Source: Tissierella sp. (GTDB taxonomy: Bacteria > Bacillota > Clostridia > Tissierellales > Tissierellaceae). Taken from it: DNA of 64,000 nucleotides. The stretch lies in the NCBI RefSeq assembly GCF_031460495.1, contig NZ_JAVKTS010000004.1, forward strand, positions 124,001 through 188,000, in the 5' to 3' direction. The first letter of the stretch is position 1; each line of letters starts with the position of its first letter. Of the stretch, positions 8,035 through 17,327 are shown piece after piece. Below the pieces are notes generated by a model. The model worked only from the letters and a program-made list of their open reading frames with translations. It had not been told where the DNA came from and made no database searches. The position numbers and the translations under genes were made by a program.

Positions 8035-8472
8035 ATGGAGAATAATTATATGAAATTAGAATTTTTAAGCAAATCAAGTAATGAATCTTTTGCTAGAGTA
8101 GTCGTTGCTGCATTTGCATCTCAATTAGATCCTACTATCGAAGAATTATCAGATATAAAGACAGCAGTTTCTGAAGCTGTAACAAATGCAATAATACATG
8201 GATATGAATTTGGTGAAGGTTTGGTTTTCATTGAATCTAAGATTAGTGGAGATGAGATAGAAATAATCATAGAAGATAGGGGTAAAGGAATTACAGATAT
8301 AGATCAAGCTAGAGAACCATTCTATACATCAAAGCCAAATCTAGAGAGATCAGGTATGGGATTTACTGTTATGGAAACTTTTATGGATAGCTTGGAAATA
8401 GAAAGCATAAAAGATAAAGGAACAATAGTTAGGATGACAAAAAGATTTAATAGCCTTTCAGATAAGGAGTAG
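8035..8472 (+). CDS. spoIIAB: anti-sigma-F factor / serine kinase SpoIIAB
   Basis: 145 residues, a GHKL-type ATPase. Visible are the N box [14 protein letters not shown], the G1 box EDRGKGITD, and the G2 box [15 protein letters not shown]. It binds and inhibits sigma-F and phosphorylates SpoIIAA. The ATG at 8035 is preferred over an upstream in-frame ATG because GAGGAGA sits 7 bases before it and just overlaps the spoIIAA stop. It ends 5 bases before sigF. Confidence 0.96.
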   Translation: MENNYMKLEFLSKSSNESFARVVVAAFASQLDPTIEELSDIKTAVSEAVTNAIIHGYEFGEGLVFIESKISGDEIEIIIEDRGKGITDIDQAREPFYTSKPNLERSGMGFTVMETFMDSLEIESIKDKGTIVRMTKRFNSLSDKE

Positions 8473-8477
8473 ATACT

Positions 8478-9236
8478 ATGAGTATAAGTAGTGAAAGAAA
8501 GGCGTTATTATCCCATGAAGAAACAATGAAGCTTATTAAAGAAGCGCAAGAAGGTAGTAAGGAAGCAAAGGAGATGTTGGTATCATCTAATTTAGGATTA
8601 ATTAGATCTGTATTGAAAGGATTTATGAATAGAGGATATGAGGTAGATGATTTGTTTCAGATAGGTAGTATAGGTTTACTTAAGGCAATAGATAAGTTTG
8701 ATTCAAACTTTGATGTTAGATTTTCAACCTATGCAGTGCCTATGATAATTGGGGAGATAAAAAGATTTCTAAGGGATGATGGATTAATTAAAGTAAGTAG
8801 ATCTCTTAAGCAAACTGCTGCAAGAACAAAGGGTGCAGAAGAGAGCCTATATAAAAAATTAGGAAGGGAGCCTACAATTCATGAAATATCTGAAGAAATT
8901 GGAATAGATAAGGAAGAAATTGTAATGGCCCTTGAAGCTTCATATAATCCAGAATATCTTTATGATATCGTACATCAAAATGATGGCTCACCTCTATATT
9001 TAATAGATAAAATTAGTAATGAGTCAGAGGATAGTAGAGATTTAGTGGATAATATAATATTAAAAGATATGTTAACAAAATTGAAACCAAGAGATAGGCA
9101 AGTAATTATTCTTAGATATTTTAAGGATAAAACTCAAACTGAGGTAGCCAATCAATTAGGTATTTCTCAGGTTCAGGTATCGAGAATTGAAAAAAAAATA
9201 ATAGAAGAAATGAGAAAAAATTTAGCAAAGGCATAA
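8478..9236 (+). CDS. sigF: forespore RNA polymerase sigma factor SigF
   Basis: 252 residues of the sigma-70 sporulation/SigB-F-G group. Region 2 holds YEVDDLFQIGSIGLLKAIDKFD and RFSTYAVPMIIGEIKRFLRDD; region 4 ends QTEVANQLGISQVQVSRIEK, the helix-turn-helix for the -35 element. Position directly after spoIIAA-AB identifies it as sigma-F, the first forespore-specific factor. AAGGAG precedes the ATG. A terminator overlaps the stop codon. Confidence 0.97.
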   Translation: MSISSERKALLSHEETMKLIKEAQEGSKEAKEMLVSSNLGLIRSVLKGFMNRGYEVDDLFQIGSIGLLKAIDKFDSNFDVRFSTYAVPMIIGEIKRFLRDDGLIKVSRSLKQTAARTKGAEESLYKKLGREPTIHEISEEIGIDKEEIVMALEASYNPEYLYDIVHQNDGSPLYLIDKISNESEDSRDLVDNIILKDMLTKLKPRDRQVIILRYFKDKTQTEVANQLGISQVQVSRIEKKIIEEMRKNLAKA

Positions 9237-9252
9237 TATATGCCTTTTTTTT
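9227..9252 (+). terminator. terminator of the spoIIA operon
   Basis: AAAGGCATA (9227-9235) pairs with TATGCCTTT around ATA, then more T. The stem includes the sigF stop codon. Confidence 0.8.
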
Positions 9253-9281
9253 GTATTAAATTTTAATTATGGAAGATAATA
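9253..9281 (+). promoter_or_regulatory. possible sigma-G/sigma-F promoter of the spoVA operon
   Basis: GTATT (9253-9257), 17 bases, GATAATA (9275-9281). It resembles the forespore consensus GnATR-N18-CATnnTA with mismatches. B. subtilis spoVA is sigma-G dependent. Weak by sequence alone. Confidence 0.35.
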
Positions 9282-9300
9282 ATCTAAGTGGGGTGATTAA

Positions 9301-9465
9301 ATGACATATCAGTTAAATTATAGAAGAATAATTATTATATTGCTTATTGGATTAATCGGAGTTGTTGGGCTTTTTTGGTATAAAGAGCAAACAACAAATA
9401 AGGTAATCCCTAAGAGAGCAAATTTTGTTGAAAGAAAAATAGAATGGAGCAAAATATATGGATAA
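9301..9465 (+). CDS. 54-residue single-span membrane protein heading the spoVA operon
   Basis: ATG at 9301 behind GTGGGGTGA. The product has one hydrophobic segment (about residues 9-26, rich in I/L/V/G) followed by a basic, polar tail ending VERKIEWSKIYG. Its last codons overlap the spoVAA start by 8 bases (ATGGATAA), a tight coupling that argues it is translated. I do not recognise the family. The place suggests a forespore membrane protein. Confidence 0.65.
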   Translation: MTYQLNYRRIIIILLIGLIGVVGLFWYKEQTTNKVIPKRANFVERKIEWSKIYG

Positions 9466-10081
9466 AGACAAGGTATATATCTCTGTAAAAAAGAAAGCTT
9501 CTATTGATATTGAAAGTGATGTACTAGTTAAAGATCTAGGGGAAGTATTTTGTACGAGGGCGGAACTACAATTAGCAATTAGTAACATTGTTATTAAGAA
9601 CAGGAATGGAGAGGAAGATTGGGATAATATTACTGCAATACAAATAGCGGAAAAGGTTTTAGGGAAATACTCTAATGTTGATTTAGATATGCTAGGAGAG
9701 CCAGAAATCTTATTGGAATATAAATCTCAAGAAACTAAAAAGACTTTCTTAGAGTTTGTTAAAATAACATTAATTTGTATAGTTTTATTCTTTGGTGCAG
9801 GTTTAGCCATTACAAATTTTCATGAAGATGTGAATACTAAGGCATCAATGGAAAAATTATATTTTACATTAACGGGTGAAAAAGAAGAGAATCCTTTGAT
9901 TATGAATATACCTTATTCCATAGGGATAGGGGTGGGGGTAATTGTATTTTTCAACAGAATGATTAGTTCTAGCAAGAGAAGAAAAATGGAACCAGGCCCT
10001 ATGGAGATAGAACTCTATCTTTATGACCAAAGTATGGAAACACAAATATCTAATGAAGTCAAAAAAAATAAAGAACTATAA
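9458..10081 (+). CDS. spoVAA: stage V sporulation protein AA
   Basis: 207 residues, close to the 206 of B. subtilis SpoVAA. A soluble N-terminal half (residues 1-100, VYISVKKKASIDIESD) is followed by two membrane segments around residues 103-120 and 151-168. SpoVA proteins form the channel that loads Ca-dipicolinate into the forespore and releases it in germination. It overlaps the tiny upstream gene by 8 bases and precedes spoVAB by 14 bases. Confidence 0.88.
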   Translation: MDKDKVYISVKKKASIDIESDVLVKDLGEVFCTRAELQLAISNIVIKNRNGEEDWDNITAIQIAEKVLGKYSNVDLDMLGEPEILLEYKSQETKKTFLEFVKITLICIVLFFGAGLAITNFHEDVNTKASMEKLYFTLTGEKEENPLIMNIPYSIGIGVGVIVFFNRMISSSKRRKMEPGPMEIELYLYDQSMETQISNEVKKNKEL

Positions 10082-10095
10082 ACAGAGGTGTAATC

Positions 10096-10509
10096 ATGGG
10101 TAAATACTTAATTCCAGTAATAGCAGCATTTGGGGGTGGCGTAACAGTTGGTAGTGCAGCAGCAGCATTTATTACTATACTACAAATAATGCCTAGGCTA
10201 ATTAAGATTAGTGAGTCAAATGAATATATTAAAGTTTATCAATATATGATAATTGCTAGTTTTATTTTATTTACTATAATATACTTTTCAGATTTCCATC
10301 TAAGTTTAAGCAAACATACTACAATACCAATGGGCTTTGTCTGCGGAATATTCATAGGAATGGTATCGTCAGCACTTGCAGAGGTATTAAATGTAATACC
10401 AGTTTTATCAAAAAAGTTAAAAATAAAAGATAATTTGAAATACATTATATGGACCTTGATGCTAGGCAAGGTAGCTGGGTCCTTATACTTCTGGATATTT
10501 ATAAAATAA
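10096..10509 (+). CDS. spoVAB: stage V sporulation protein AB
   Basis: 137 residues with about four hydrophobic helices and a glycine-rich first helix (FGGGVTVGSAAAAF). Size, hydrophobic pattern and position between spoVAA and spoVAC identify it. It is one membrane component of the dipicolinate transport complex. ATG follows AGAGGTG. Confidence 0.88.
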   Translation: MGKYLIPVIAAFGGGVTVGSAAAAFITILQIMPRLIKISESNEYIKVYQYMIIASFILFTIIYFSDFHLSLSKHTTIPMGFVCGIFIGMVSSALAEVLNVIPVLSKKLKIKDNLKYIIWTLMLGKVAGSLYFWIFIK

Positions 10510-10522
10510 GGAGATGTTATAT

Positions 10523-10972
10523 ATGGACAAAATGAATAAAAAGGATTATCAGAAATATGCAGAGAAGAAAGTTCCCAAACCTACATATTTGAAGAATATT
10601 TTACTAGCGTTTCTTGTAGGAGGAGGAATATGTACAGTTGGACAGCTTATATTAAATTGGTTAGCAAAAAGTGGATTTGATAATAAAGCTGCTGCAACTG
10701 CTACATCAATAATATTGATATTTTTAGGTGCTTCTCTGACTGGCTTAGGTGTATATGACAAAATTGGTAAAGTAGGTGGTGCAGGAGCAGCGATTCCAAT
10801 TACTGGGTTTTCCAATGCTATGGTATCACCTGCCATGGAATTTAAGACAGAAGGCTTCATTTTTGGAGTTGCGTCTAAGATGTTTATTATAGCAGGACCT
10901 GTTTTAGTATATGGAGTAGGTAGTTCAGTAATAGTGGGAATATTATATTTATTATTTACGAAGGGGAGATAA
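10523..10972 (+). CDS. spoVAC: stage V sporulation protein AC
   Basis: 149 residues from the ATG at 10523, chosen because AAGGAG is 9 bases upstream; an earlier ATG at 10514 abuts the ribosome site. It shows the family's N-terminal YAEKKVPKP, then LVGGGICTVGQ, and the glycine-rich GGAGAAIPITGFSNAMVSP stretch shared with SpoVAE. In B. subtilis SpoVAC acts as a mechanosensitive-like membrane channel for dipicolinate. Confidence 0.95.
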   Translation: MDKMNKKDYQKYAEKKVPKPTYLKNILLAFLVGGGICTVGQLILNWLAKSGFDNKAAATATSIILIFLGASLTGLGVYDKIGKVGGAGAAIPITGFSNAMVSPAMEFKTEGFIFGVASKMFIIAGPVLVYGVGSSVIVGILYLLFTKGR

Positions 10973-10976
10973 TATT

Positions 10977-11996
10977 ATGGCAGTTAAAAGATTAGGTATG
11001 CAAACAGTAAAATTTAAGAATCCGCCTTCCATTTTAAGTACCTATACAATAGTAGGGCCAAAGGAAGGTGAAGGACCCTTAAAACAATATTTCGATATGA
11101 TTTTAGAAGATGACAAATGGGGGCAAGAATCCTTTGAAAAATCTGAGGCAAAAATACAGGAAGAAGCCATAAAAAATGCAATATCAAATGGTGGATTAAC
11201 TAATCAGGAAATAAATTACTTGATTTCAGGTGATTTACTAAATCAAATAATTTCTTCCACTTATACAGCTAGACAATTGAGTATACCTTATTTTGGACTA
11301 TATGGTGCTTGTTCCACTATGACAGAATCATTGTCTTTAGGAGCCATGCTTGTGGATGGTGGGTTTGCAGACAATGTGGTATGCGCAACATCCAGCCATT
11401 TTAGTTCAGCAGAAAGGCAATTTAGATTTCCATTAGAATATGGGAATCAAAGAAACTTTTCAGCCCAATGGACTGTGACCGGTTCAGGTGCTACTATACT
11501 TACTTCATATGGTAGTGGACCATATATAACCTATGTTACTACTGGTAAAATAATTGATTTGGGAATAAAGGATGCAACTAATATGGGTGCAGCCATGGCT
11601 CCAGCAGCTGTTGATACATTGCTTACACATTTTAAAGATACAGGGTATTCTCCTTCTGATTATGATTTAATAGCTTCAGGTGATTTAGGTAGAGTAGGAA
11701 AGGCTATAGTGTTGGATTTAATGAAGAAGGAAGGCTATGATTTAAATGGCATATATACAGATTGTGGAGCAGAGATTTTCGATGGTGAGGCTCAAGACAC
11801 CCATGCAGGGGGATCAGGGTGTGGATGTGCAGCAGTTGTATTAAATGGATATATATATAAGGAGATGATGAAGGGCACTTTTAAAAGAATACTCATTATG
11901 GCAACAGGAGCTCTTCATTCTACAATTATGACTCAGCAAGGGGAGTCTATCCCAGGAATAGCCCATGCAGTGACAATAGATAGAAATAAGAGTTAG
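10977..11996 (+). CDS. spoVAD: stage V sporulation protein AD
   Basis: 339 residues with a thiolase-like fold: YGACSTMTESLSLGAMLVDGG near residue 105 and HAGGSGCGCAAVVLNGY near 275. SpoVAD is the soluble component, on the outside of the spore inner membrane, that binds dipicolinic acid. It starts 4 bases after spoVAC and ends 11 bases before the spoVAE start. Confidence 0.95.
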   Translation: MAVKRLGMQTVKFKNPPSILSTYTIVGPKEGEGPLKQYFDMILEDDKWGQESFEKSEAKIQEEAIKNAISNGGLTNQEINYLISGDLLNQIISSTYTARQLSIPYFGLYGACSTMTESLSLGAMLVDGGFADNVVCATSSHFSSAERQFRFPLEYGNQRNFSAQWTVTGSGATILTSYGSGPYITYVTTGKIIDLGIKDATNMGAAMAPAAVDTLLTHFKDTGYSPSDYDLIASGDLGRVGKAIVLDLMKKEGYDLNGIYTDCGAEIFDGEAQDTHAGGSGCGCAAVVLNGYIYKEMMKGTFKRILIMATGALHSTIMTQQGESIPGIAHAVTIDRNKS

Positions 11997-12007
11997 GAGT
12001 GAAAGCA

Positions 12008-12364
12008 ATGGAATATATTAGAGCTTTTGTAGTAGGAGGATTAATATGTGTAATAGGGCAAGTGATATTAGATAATACAAAATTAACACCAGCTCATATA
12101 CTTGTCTCCTTTCTTACAGCGGGGGTCATTTTAGGCGGCATTGGGTTATATGAGCCAATTGTAAAATTTGCTGGAGCAGGTGCTACAGTTCCAATTAGTG
12201 GTTTTGGTAATTCACTAGCCAAGGGAGCCATAGAGGCAGTAAAAGCAAAGGGTATAATAGGTGCCTTTACAGGAGGACTAGAAGCAACAGCTGGAGGTGT
12301 TGCAGCAGCTATTTTATTTGGTTATATTATGGCATTAATTTCTAGCCCAAAAACGAAAAACTAA
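12008..12364 (+). CDS. spoVAE: stage V sporulation protein AE (SpoVAEb type)
   Basis: 118 residues from the ATG at 12008 with AGGAG 8 bases upstream. It repeats the SpoVAC-type pattern: FVVGGLICVIGQ near the start and GAGATVPISGFGNSLAKGA in the middle. It is the last gene of this spoVA operon: no spoVAEa or spoVAF follows, which is the short clostridial form. A shared hairpin ends the operon. Confidence 0.93.
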   Translation: MEYIRAFVVGGLICVIGQVILDNTKLTPAHILVSFLTAGVILGGIGLYEPIVKFAGAGATVPISGFGNSLAKGAIEAVKAKGIIGAFTGGLEATAGGVAAAILFGYIMALISSPKTKN

Positions 12365-12380
12365 GGTTTAACCTTAGTTT
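12356..12380. terminator. bidirectional terminator between spoVAE and the PBP gene
   Basis: AAAAACTAAGGTT pairs with AACCTTAGTTT. The A-rich left arm and T-rich right arm serve both converging genes; the stem includes the stop codons of both. Confidence 0.75.
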
Positions 12381-15319
12381 CCGTTTCTATTTCCATTATT
12401 ATCATTATTGTTACTATCATCATCATCGTTATCCCAGTCCCAATCCCAGTCCCATGGGAATGAAGGTAAAAATTCTTCTTCAAGAGGATCTGGTACTATG
12501 GTGTTTTCATTATGTTCATCACAGATTTCTGTAGGAGCTGTATATTGAAAATCTGTTGGTACAATGCCATTATGTTCACTTGGATTATAAGGTGGTGTAC
12601 GCTCGATAAACACTTTTGTTTCTAGATTTTCTGTAGGGCAATATTCATTGGCGATTTTTCCATTAGTTTTATCAACAATTACTTCTACATGAACATCGCA
12701 ATATTCTTTAGGCTCAGTTCCTTTTACAAACATCTCTGATCTTACTGTAGATCCACGAGGATCAAGAGTACAAAGTTCTGTTGGTAGCTTTCCAGATTGA
12801 GTACATACATTAACCGATACAATATTATCAGGTTTATTGAATGAAGTTTTGCTTTCTAGACCTTCATGCATTTTAGTCATTATATGTTGCCATAACTGGG
12901 CAGCTGTTCCACTACTATTAGTAAGAGTAATTTTAGGAGAATCATTTCCTATCCAAACACTAGTAGCATAATATGGTGTAAATCCTACAAACCAAATATC
13001 AGCTTGATTTTGTGTTGTACCAGTTTTACCTGCTACTGCCATGTCAGATATTTTTGCTCTTCCTGCTATACCATTAGATACTGTTGTCCTTAGTATGTCT
13101 GACATTATATAAGCAACCTGAGGGGATACAACAATGTTTTCGTTTGGTATATTATCGATTAAAACATTACCATTTTTATCTAAAATCTTTGTAAATGCTA
13201 TAGGTTCTATATATACTCCACCATTTGCTATTGCACCATAAGCTGCAGTTATTTCTAATGGTGTTAGACCAGAAGTCATTCCACCTAAGCCTAATGCTGC
13301 TAAAGTTTCATCATTAGTAACTCTATTTTCTTTAGCTGTAACAAAGCTATCATTATCAGGATCAGTTTTGCTAATTATTCCTAGTTTTTCAAGATAAGCC
13401 ATAGAAGTACTGACACCAACTGATTCTACCATTTTAACAGAGTTTACATTAACTGATTGTTCTACAGATCGTCTAAGGGTATGGATACCCCTATATCTAT
13501 CTTTATACCAGTTTTTAGGCCATAAGTCACCATTCACATAGAAGGGAATGTCATCTATAATTGATGCAGCATTATAACCATTATCTAAGGCCGGTAAATA
13601 AGCCGCAATAGGTTTCATAGCAGAACCAGGTTGTCTTTGAGAAGCAGTAGCCCTATTTAATATCCTTGCTCCTTCAATATCCCTACCACCAACTAAAGCT
13701 TTAATTTGACCTGTCCAATAGTCTAATACTACAGTTGCAGATTGTGGTTGAACAACACCATCCTGCGACCTAAAAAAGTACTTATCATTGATTAATAAAT
13801 TTTCATTCTCATCAATTTTATAGAAGTCTTTATTTTCACTTAAGTATGAGCTACTAATTGTAATTTCTTTAGTATCAGATATACTAAACTTATTTTCAGG
13901 TAAGACAATAGAACCAACAGTATGGGTAACAAGATTTTTGTTATCATCTACACGATAATAGTCAGCTACATCTATATGTTTAGGATAAGGTGATAATTTT
14001 TTATTTTTGATATATAGATTACCATCAGTGATTTCATAGCTTCCTTTTTCTAGCTTTAGATTAAAATCTTCATCAAATAAGTTATCACGATGATAAAAAA
14101 TAATATTATTCTTATCGTCTAATATATTATTAGCTTTACTTAGTCGCCAATCTACTAAAACAGGACCTTTTATCTTTTCTGTATTACCTATTAATATCTC
14201 AGTAAAATTATTATATACATCTTCTAATAGTTTTTGTTGCTTAACATCCATAGTTGAATAAATAGTAAGTCCACCTGTTAATAGCTCATCCTGAGCTTCT
14301 TCTTTAGTATATCCTAACCTTTCTACCAATGCTTCCACTGTTTGAGTCTTTACATAATCAGTGAAATAGGAAGATATACCTTCAATTTTCTTTTGGCCTG
14401 GTTGTAGATTGTTTTTAATACTTTCATTTAATGCAGTTTCATATTCAGACTCAGTGATTTTTCCTACTTTAAGCATTTGTTTTAATACAAGTTTCTGTCT
14501 ATTTACAGCCTCTTCATTATATACAGCAATATATTTTTGTCCTAAAATTTCTAGTCTTCCAACCTCAAAATGTTTTGTACTATCGAAGTTTTCAGGGCTA
14601 ACAGTTTTATAAGGAGCAAACTTAGTTGGTGACTTGACTATTCCTGCGAACAATGCAGCTTCAGCAATACTAAGATCCTCTACATTCTTAGAGAAATAAG
14701 TTTGTGAACCTTCTTGTACACCATAGGCACCCTGTCCTAAATTAACCCTGTTTAAGTATGCCTCTAGTATTTGATCCTTTGTAAGTAATTTTTCCATTTG
14801 AATCGCTAAATAAGCTTCTTTGATCTTTCTATCCCAATCTTTATCTCTTGTTAGATAGACATCCTTCATTAGCTGCTGGGTTATTGTACTAGCACCTCTA
14901 ACTATTGTTCCAGCCTTTAAATTATCTATAGCAGAAGAAACTATTCCACGAGGGTCAACACCTATATGGGTTTCAAATCTTTCATCCTCAATTGCTATAA
15001 ATGCATTTCTCAGATGTTTAGGCATTTGATTTAATTTTACAATTGTTCTAAACTCTAGGGTTTGAATTTTTTCAATCAATTCGCCATTTGCGTCAACTAT
15101 TGTTGATGTCTGATCTAAGCTAGCAGTTACATCTGAAGGGTCAACCTCAGGTACATCCTTAAGAATAGATAGGACTGCTCCAACTACAACACCCCCAACA
15201 ACTACAGATAGCATTAAAAATATAATTAAAAATATCTTTAAAGACTTTGATATAATCTGCCCAGTGGATTGCTTTTTTTCTTTCTTTTTCTTCCTTTTAT
15301 CTTCATTATTATTTTGCAT
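12374..15319 (-). CDS. class A penicillin-binding protein (PBP1A type)
   Basis: 981 residues. A basic cytoplasmic start is followed by a membrane anchor at residues 28-52. The GT51 glycosyltransferase domain has catalytic E111 in IAIEDERFETH and RGASTITQQLMKD. The transpeptidase domain has S565 in QPGSAMKP (SxxK), SVN in the motif VNVNSVKM, and KTGTTQ. After the catalytic domain come cysteine-containing segments and then an unusual tail of alternating W and D followed by D/N/G residues. It polymerises and cross-links peptidoglycan. Start ATG behind AAGGAGGTAAA on the minus strand; transcribed alone, away from hflX. Confidence 0.95.
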   Translation of the reverse strand: MQNNNEDKRKKKKEKKQSTGQIISKSLKIFLIIFLMLSVVVGGVVVGAVLSILKDVPEVDPSDVTASLDQTSTIVDANGELIEKIQTLEFRTIVKLNQMPKHLRNAFIAIEDERFETHIGVDPRGIVSSAIDNLKAGTIVRGASTITQQLMKDVYLTRDKDWDRKIKEAYLAIQMEKLLTKDQILEAYLNRVNLGQGAYGVQEGSQTYFSKNVEDLSIAEAALFAGIVKSPTKFAPYKTVSPENFDSTKHFEVGRLEILGQKYIAVYNEEAVNRQKLVLKQMLKVGKITESEYETALNESIKNNLQPGQKKIEGISSYFTDYVKTQTVEALVERLGYTKEEAQDELLTGGLTIYSTMDVKQQKLLEDVYNNFTEILIGNTEKIKGPVLVDWRLSKANNILDDKNNIIFYHRDNLFDEDFNLKLEKGSYEITDGNLYIKNKKLSPYPKHIDVADYYRVDDNKNLVTHTVGSIVLPENKFSISDTKEITISSSYLSENKDFYKIDENENLLINDKYFFRSQDGVVQPQSATVVLDYWTGQIKALVGGRDIEGARILNRATASQRQPGSAMKPIAAYLPALDNGYNAASIIDDIPFYVNGDLWPKNWYKDRYRGIHTLRRSVEQSVNVNSVKMVESVGVSTSMAYLEKLGIISKTDPDNDSFVTAKENRVTNDETLAALGLGGMTSGLTPLEITAAYGAIANGGVYIEPIAFTKILDKNGNVLIDNIPNENIVVSPQVAYIMSDILRTTVSNGIAGRAKISDMAVAGKTGTTQNQADIWFVGFTPYYATSVWIGNDSPKITLTNSSGTAAQLWQHIMTKMHEGLESKTSFNKPDNIVSVNVCTQSGKLPTELCTLDPRGSTVRSEMFVKGTEPKEYCDVHVEVIVDKTNGKIANEYCPTENLETKVFIERTPPYNPSEHNGIVPTDFQYTAPTEICDEHNENTIVPDPLEEEFLPSFPWDWDWDWDNDDDDSNNNDNNGNRNGN

Positions 15320-15556
15320 GATTTACCTCCTTAATTGAGAAAAGGCTATAACTTATTTATTATACCACAAAAAAATTAGAATGTTAATATTTCATAGAAG
15401 AAAGCTATTACAATATGGTTACAAAATACTAGAAATATATTTTAATAATTGTGTCCTAATTAGGAAGCTTAATACATTATATTAGATAAAATATTGAATT
15501 AGTGATATAATAAATAGAAGTAAAAAAATTCTAATGATCTATTGGTAGGTGATAAA

Positions 15557-16837
15557 TTGAATCAAAAAGAGAAAGACATGGAAAGAGTACTAATTATAGG
15601 TGTAGAGCTAGACACAGATACCATTGACATTGAAAATTCATTAGATGAATTAGAAGAACTAGTGAGAGCAGCAGAAGGAATAGTTGTTTCAAGACTAATA
15701 CAAAGAAAGGATTCTATTAATCCAGCTTTTTTTATAGGTAAAGGAAAGGCTGAGGAGATTAAAAACTATTGCGATGAGTTAGATATTTCAACAGTAGTTT
15801 TCAATGATGAATTATCTGGAGCACAACTTAGGAATTTAGAAAAAATAATTGATAGAAAGATTGTTGACAGAACGAATTTAATACTAGATATTTTTGCAAA
15901 TCGTGCAGATTCAAGAGAAGGTAAATTACAAGTAAAGCTTGCCCAATTAAAATATCGACTTCCAAGATTAATAGGTTTTAGAGACTATTTATCTAGAACA
16001 GGGGGAGGTATTGGAACTAGAGGGCCTGGTGAACAAAAATTAGAAACGGATAGGAGACATATCTTAAGAGAAGTAGACAATATTGAAAAACAACTGAAAG
16101 AAGTGGAACAAAATAGAGATATTAAAAGAAGAAAAAGAGAAGATTCTAATCTTCCTATTGTTGCATTAGTTGGATATACCAATGCTGGGAAGTCTACATT
16201 ACTAAATAAAATAATAGAATTAAGTGATGAATATGAAGAGTCAAAGCAAGTATTTGTAAAGGATATGCTTTTTGCTACATTGGACACATCATTAAGAAGA
16301 GCAAAGCTCCCTAATGGACAGGCGTTTTTATTAACGGATACAGTAGGATTTGTATCAAAATTGCCTACTAGGTTAGTTGAAGCATTTAAAGGAACTTTGG
16401 AAGAGGTAAAATATGCAGATTTATTGCTTCATGTTGTAGATGCTTCAAACAAGGATTTGGATATACAGATTAAAACTACTTACAATATATTAAAGGATTT
16501 AGATGTTTTAGATAAACCTATTATTACAGTATTTAACAAAATGGATAAAGTAGATATTCAAAATCTTTTCTATGATCATAAATATGTAGATAATAAAATA
16601 TTTATATCAGCAGAAAATAGAGAGAATATAGATAAATTATTAGTGGATATAGAAGATTTACTGCCTCAGCAATATAAGGTGGTAACACTTAAGATACCTT
16701 ATGACAAGCAAAGTATAGTCAATTATTTCATGGAAAATTATCAGGTTGGAAATATTGAATATATTGAAGATGGGTCTTTACTTTCACTTACGATAAATCA
16801 TATAGATTTGCAAAAATATGGTGAATATATTATTTAA
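15557..16837 (+). CDS. hflX: ribosome-associated GTPase HflX
   Basis: 426 residues from TTG 15557 (AGGTGA 5 bases before); ATG 15578 is an alternative. The N-terminal HflX domain carries FFIGKGKAEEI and GGGIGTRGPGEQKLE. The GTPase domain has G1 GYTNAGKSTLLN, G3 DTVGFVSKLP and G4 NKMD. HflX binds the 50S subunit and rescues or splits stalled ribosomes under stress. The C-terminal extension resembles other HflX proteins. It is divergent from the PBP gene across about 220 bases of AT-rich sequence. Confidence 0.95.
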   Translation: MNQKEKDMERVLIIGVELDTDTIDIENSLDELEELVRAAEGIVVSRLIQRKDSINPAFFIGKGKAEEIKNYCDELDISTVVFNDELSGAQLRNLEKIIDRKIVDRTNLILDIFANRADSREGKLQVKLAQLKYRLPRLIGFRDYLSRTGGGIGTRGPGEQKLETDRRHILREVDNIEKQLKEVEQNRDIKRRKREDSNLPIVALVGYTNAGKSTLLNKIIELSDEYEESKQVFVKDMLFATLDTSLRRAKLPNGQAFLLTDTVGFVSKLPTRLVEAFKGTLEEVKYADLLLHVVDASNKDLDIQIKTTYNILKDLDVLDKPIITVFNKMDKVDIQNLFYDHKYVDNKIFISAENRENIDKLLVDIEDLLPQQYKVVTLKIPYDKQSIVNYFMENYQVGNIEYIEDGSLLSLTINHIDLQKYGEYII

Positions 16838-16883
16838 TAATAGTATTTGATAAAAACATTCTATATAAAAGGAGTTGGTACTA

Positions 16884-17327
16884 ATGATAATTAGAAATTG
16901 TGCTGGTGGAGTTGTATTTAACGATAAAAAGGTCTTTATCTTAAAAAATGACAAGAATGAATGGGTGTTACCAAAAGGAAAGATAAGAGAAGAACAACTT
17001 CCACCAGAAACTGCTGTCTACAGAGTAGAGTTTGAAGCAGGTATTGATAATCCAAAGATAGTATCATCAGCGGGAGAAACTGCTTATGAATTTTATTCAT
17101 TTTCTAGGAATCAAGCAGTATGTAATAAAATCACATGGTATATAATGGAGTCTACTAATGAAGAGCATTTAATAAACAAAGATGAGGGCTTTTCAGAGGG
17201 TGGATTTTATCCAGTTGAACAAGCAGTTGATATGATTACTTATAGCCAAGATAAATCCCTTGTAAGATTATCCTATAATAGATATCTAGAATTCAAAGAT
17301 TATCAACAAAGAGTAAACTTTGCTTAA
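16884..17327 (+). CDS. Nudix-fold protein with degenerate Nudix box
   Basis: 147 residues from ATG 16884, 9 bases after AAAAGGAG. The N-terminus (NCAGGVVFNDKKVFILKN) and WVLPKGKI are typical of Nudix hydrolases. In the Nudix box, however, the expected REUxEExGU reads YRVEFEAGI: the first catalytic Glu is Arg and one of the paired metal-binding Glu is Phe. Nucleotide-diphosphate hydrolysis may therefore be lost or changed, and a regulatory or binding role is possible. A perfect hairpin overlaps its stop. Neighbours are hflX and an IMPACT-family gene. Confidence 0.8.
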   Translation: MIIRNCAGGVVFNDKKVFILKNDKNEWVLPKGKIREEQLPPETAVYRVEFEAGIDNPKIVSSAGETAYEFYSFSRNQAVCNKITWYIMESTNEEHLINKDEGFSEGGFYPVEQAVDMITYSQDKSLVRLSYNRYLEFKDYQQRVNFA

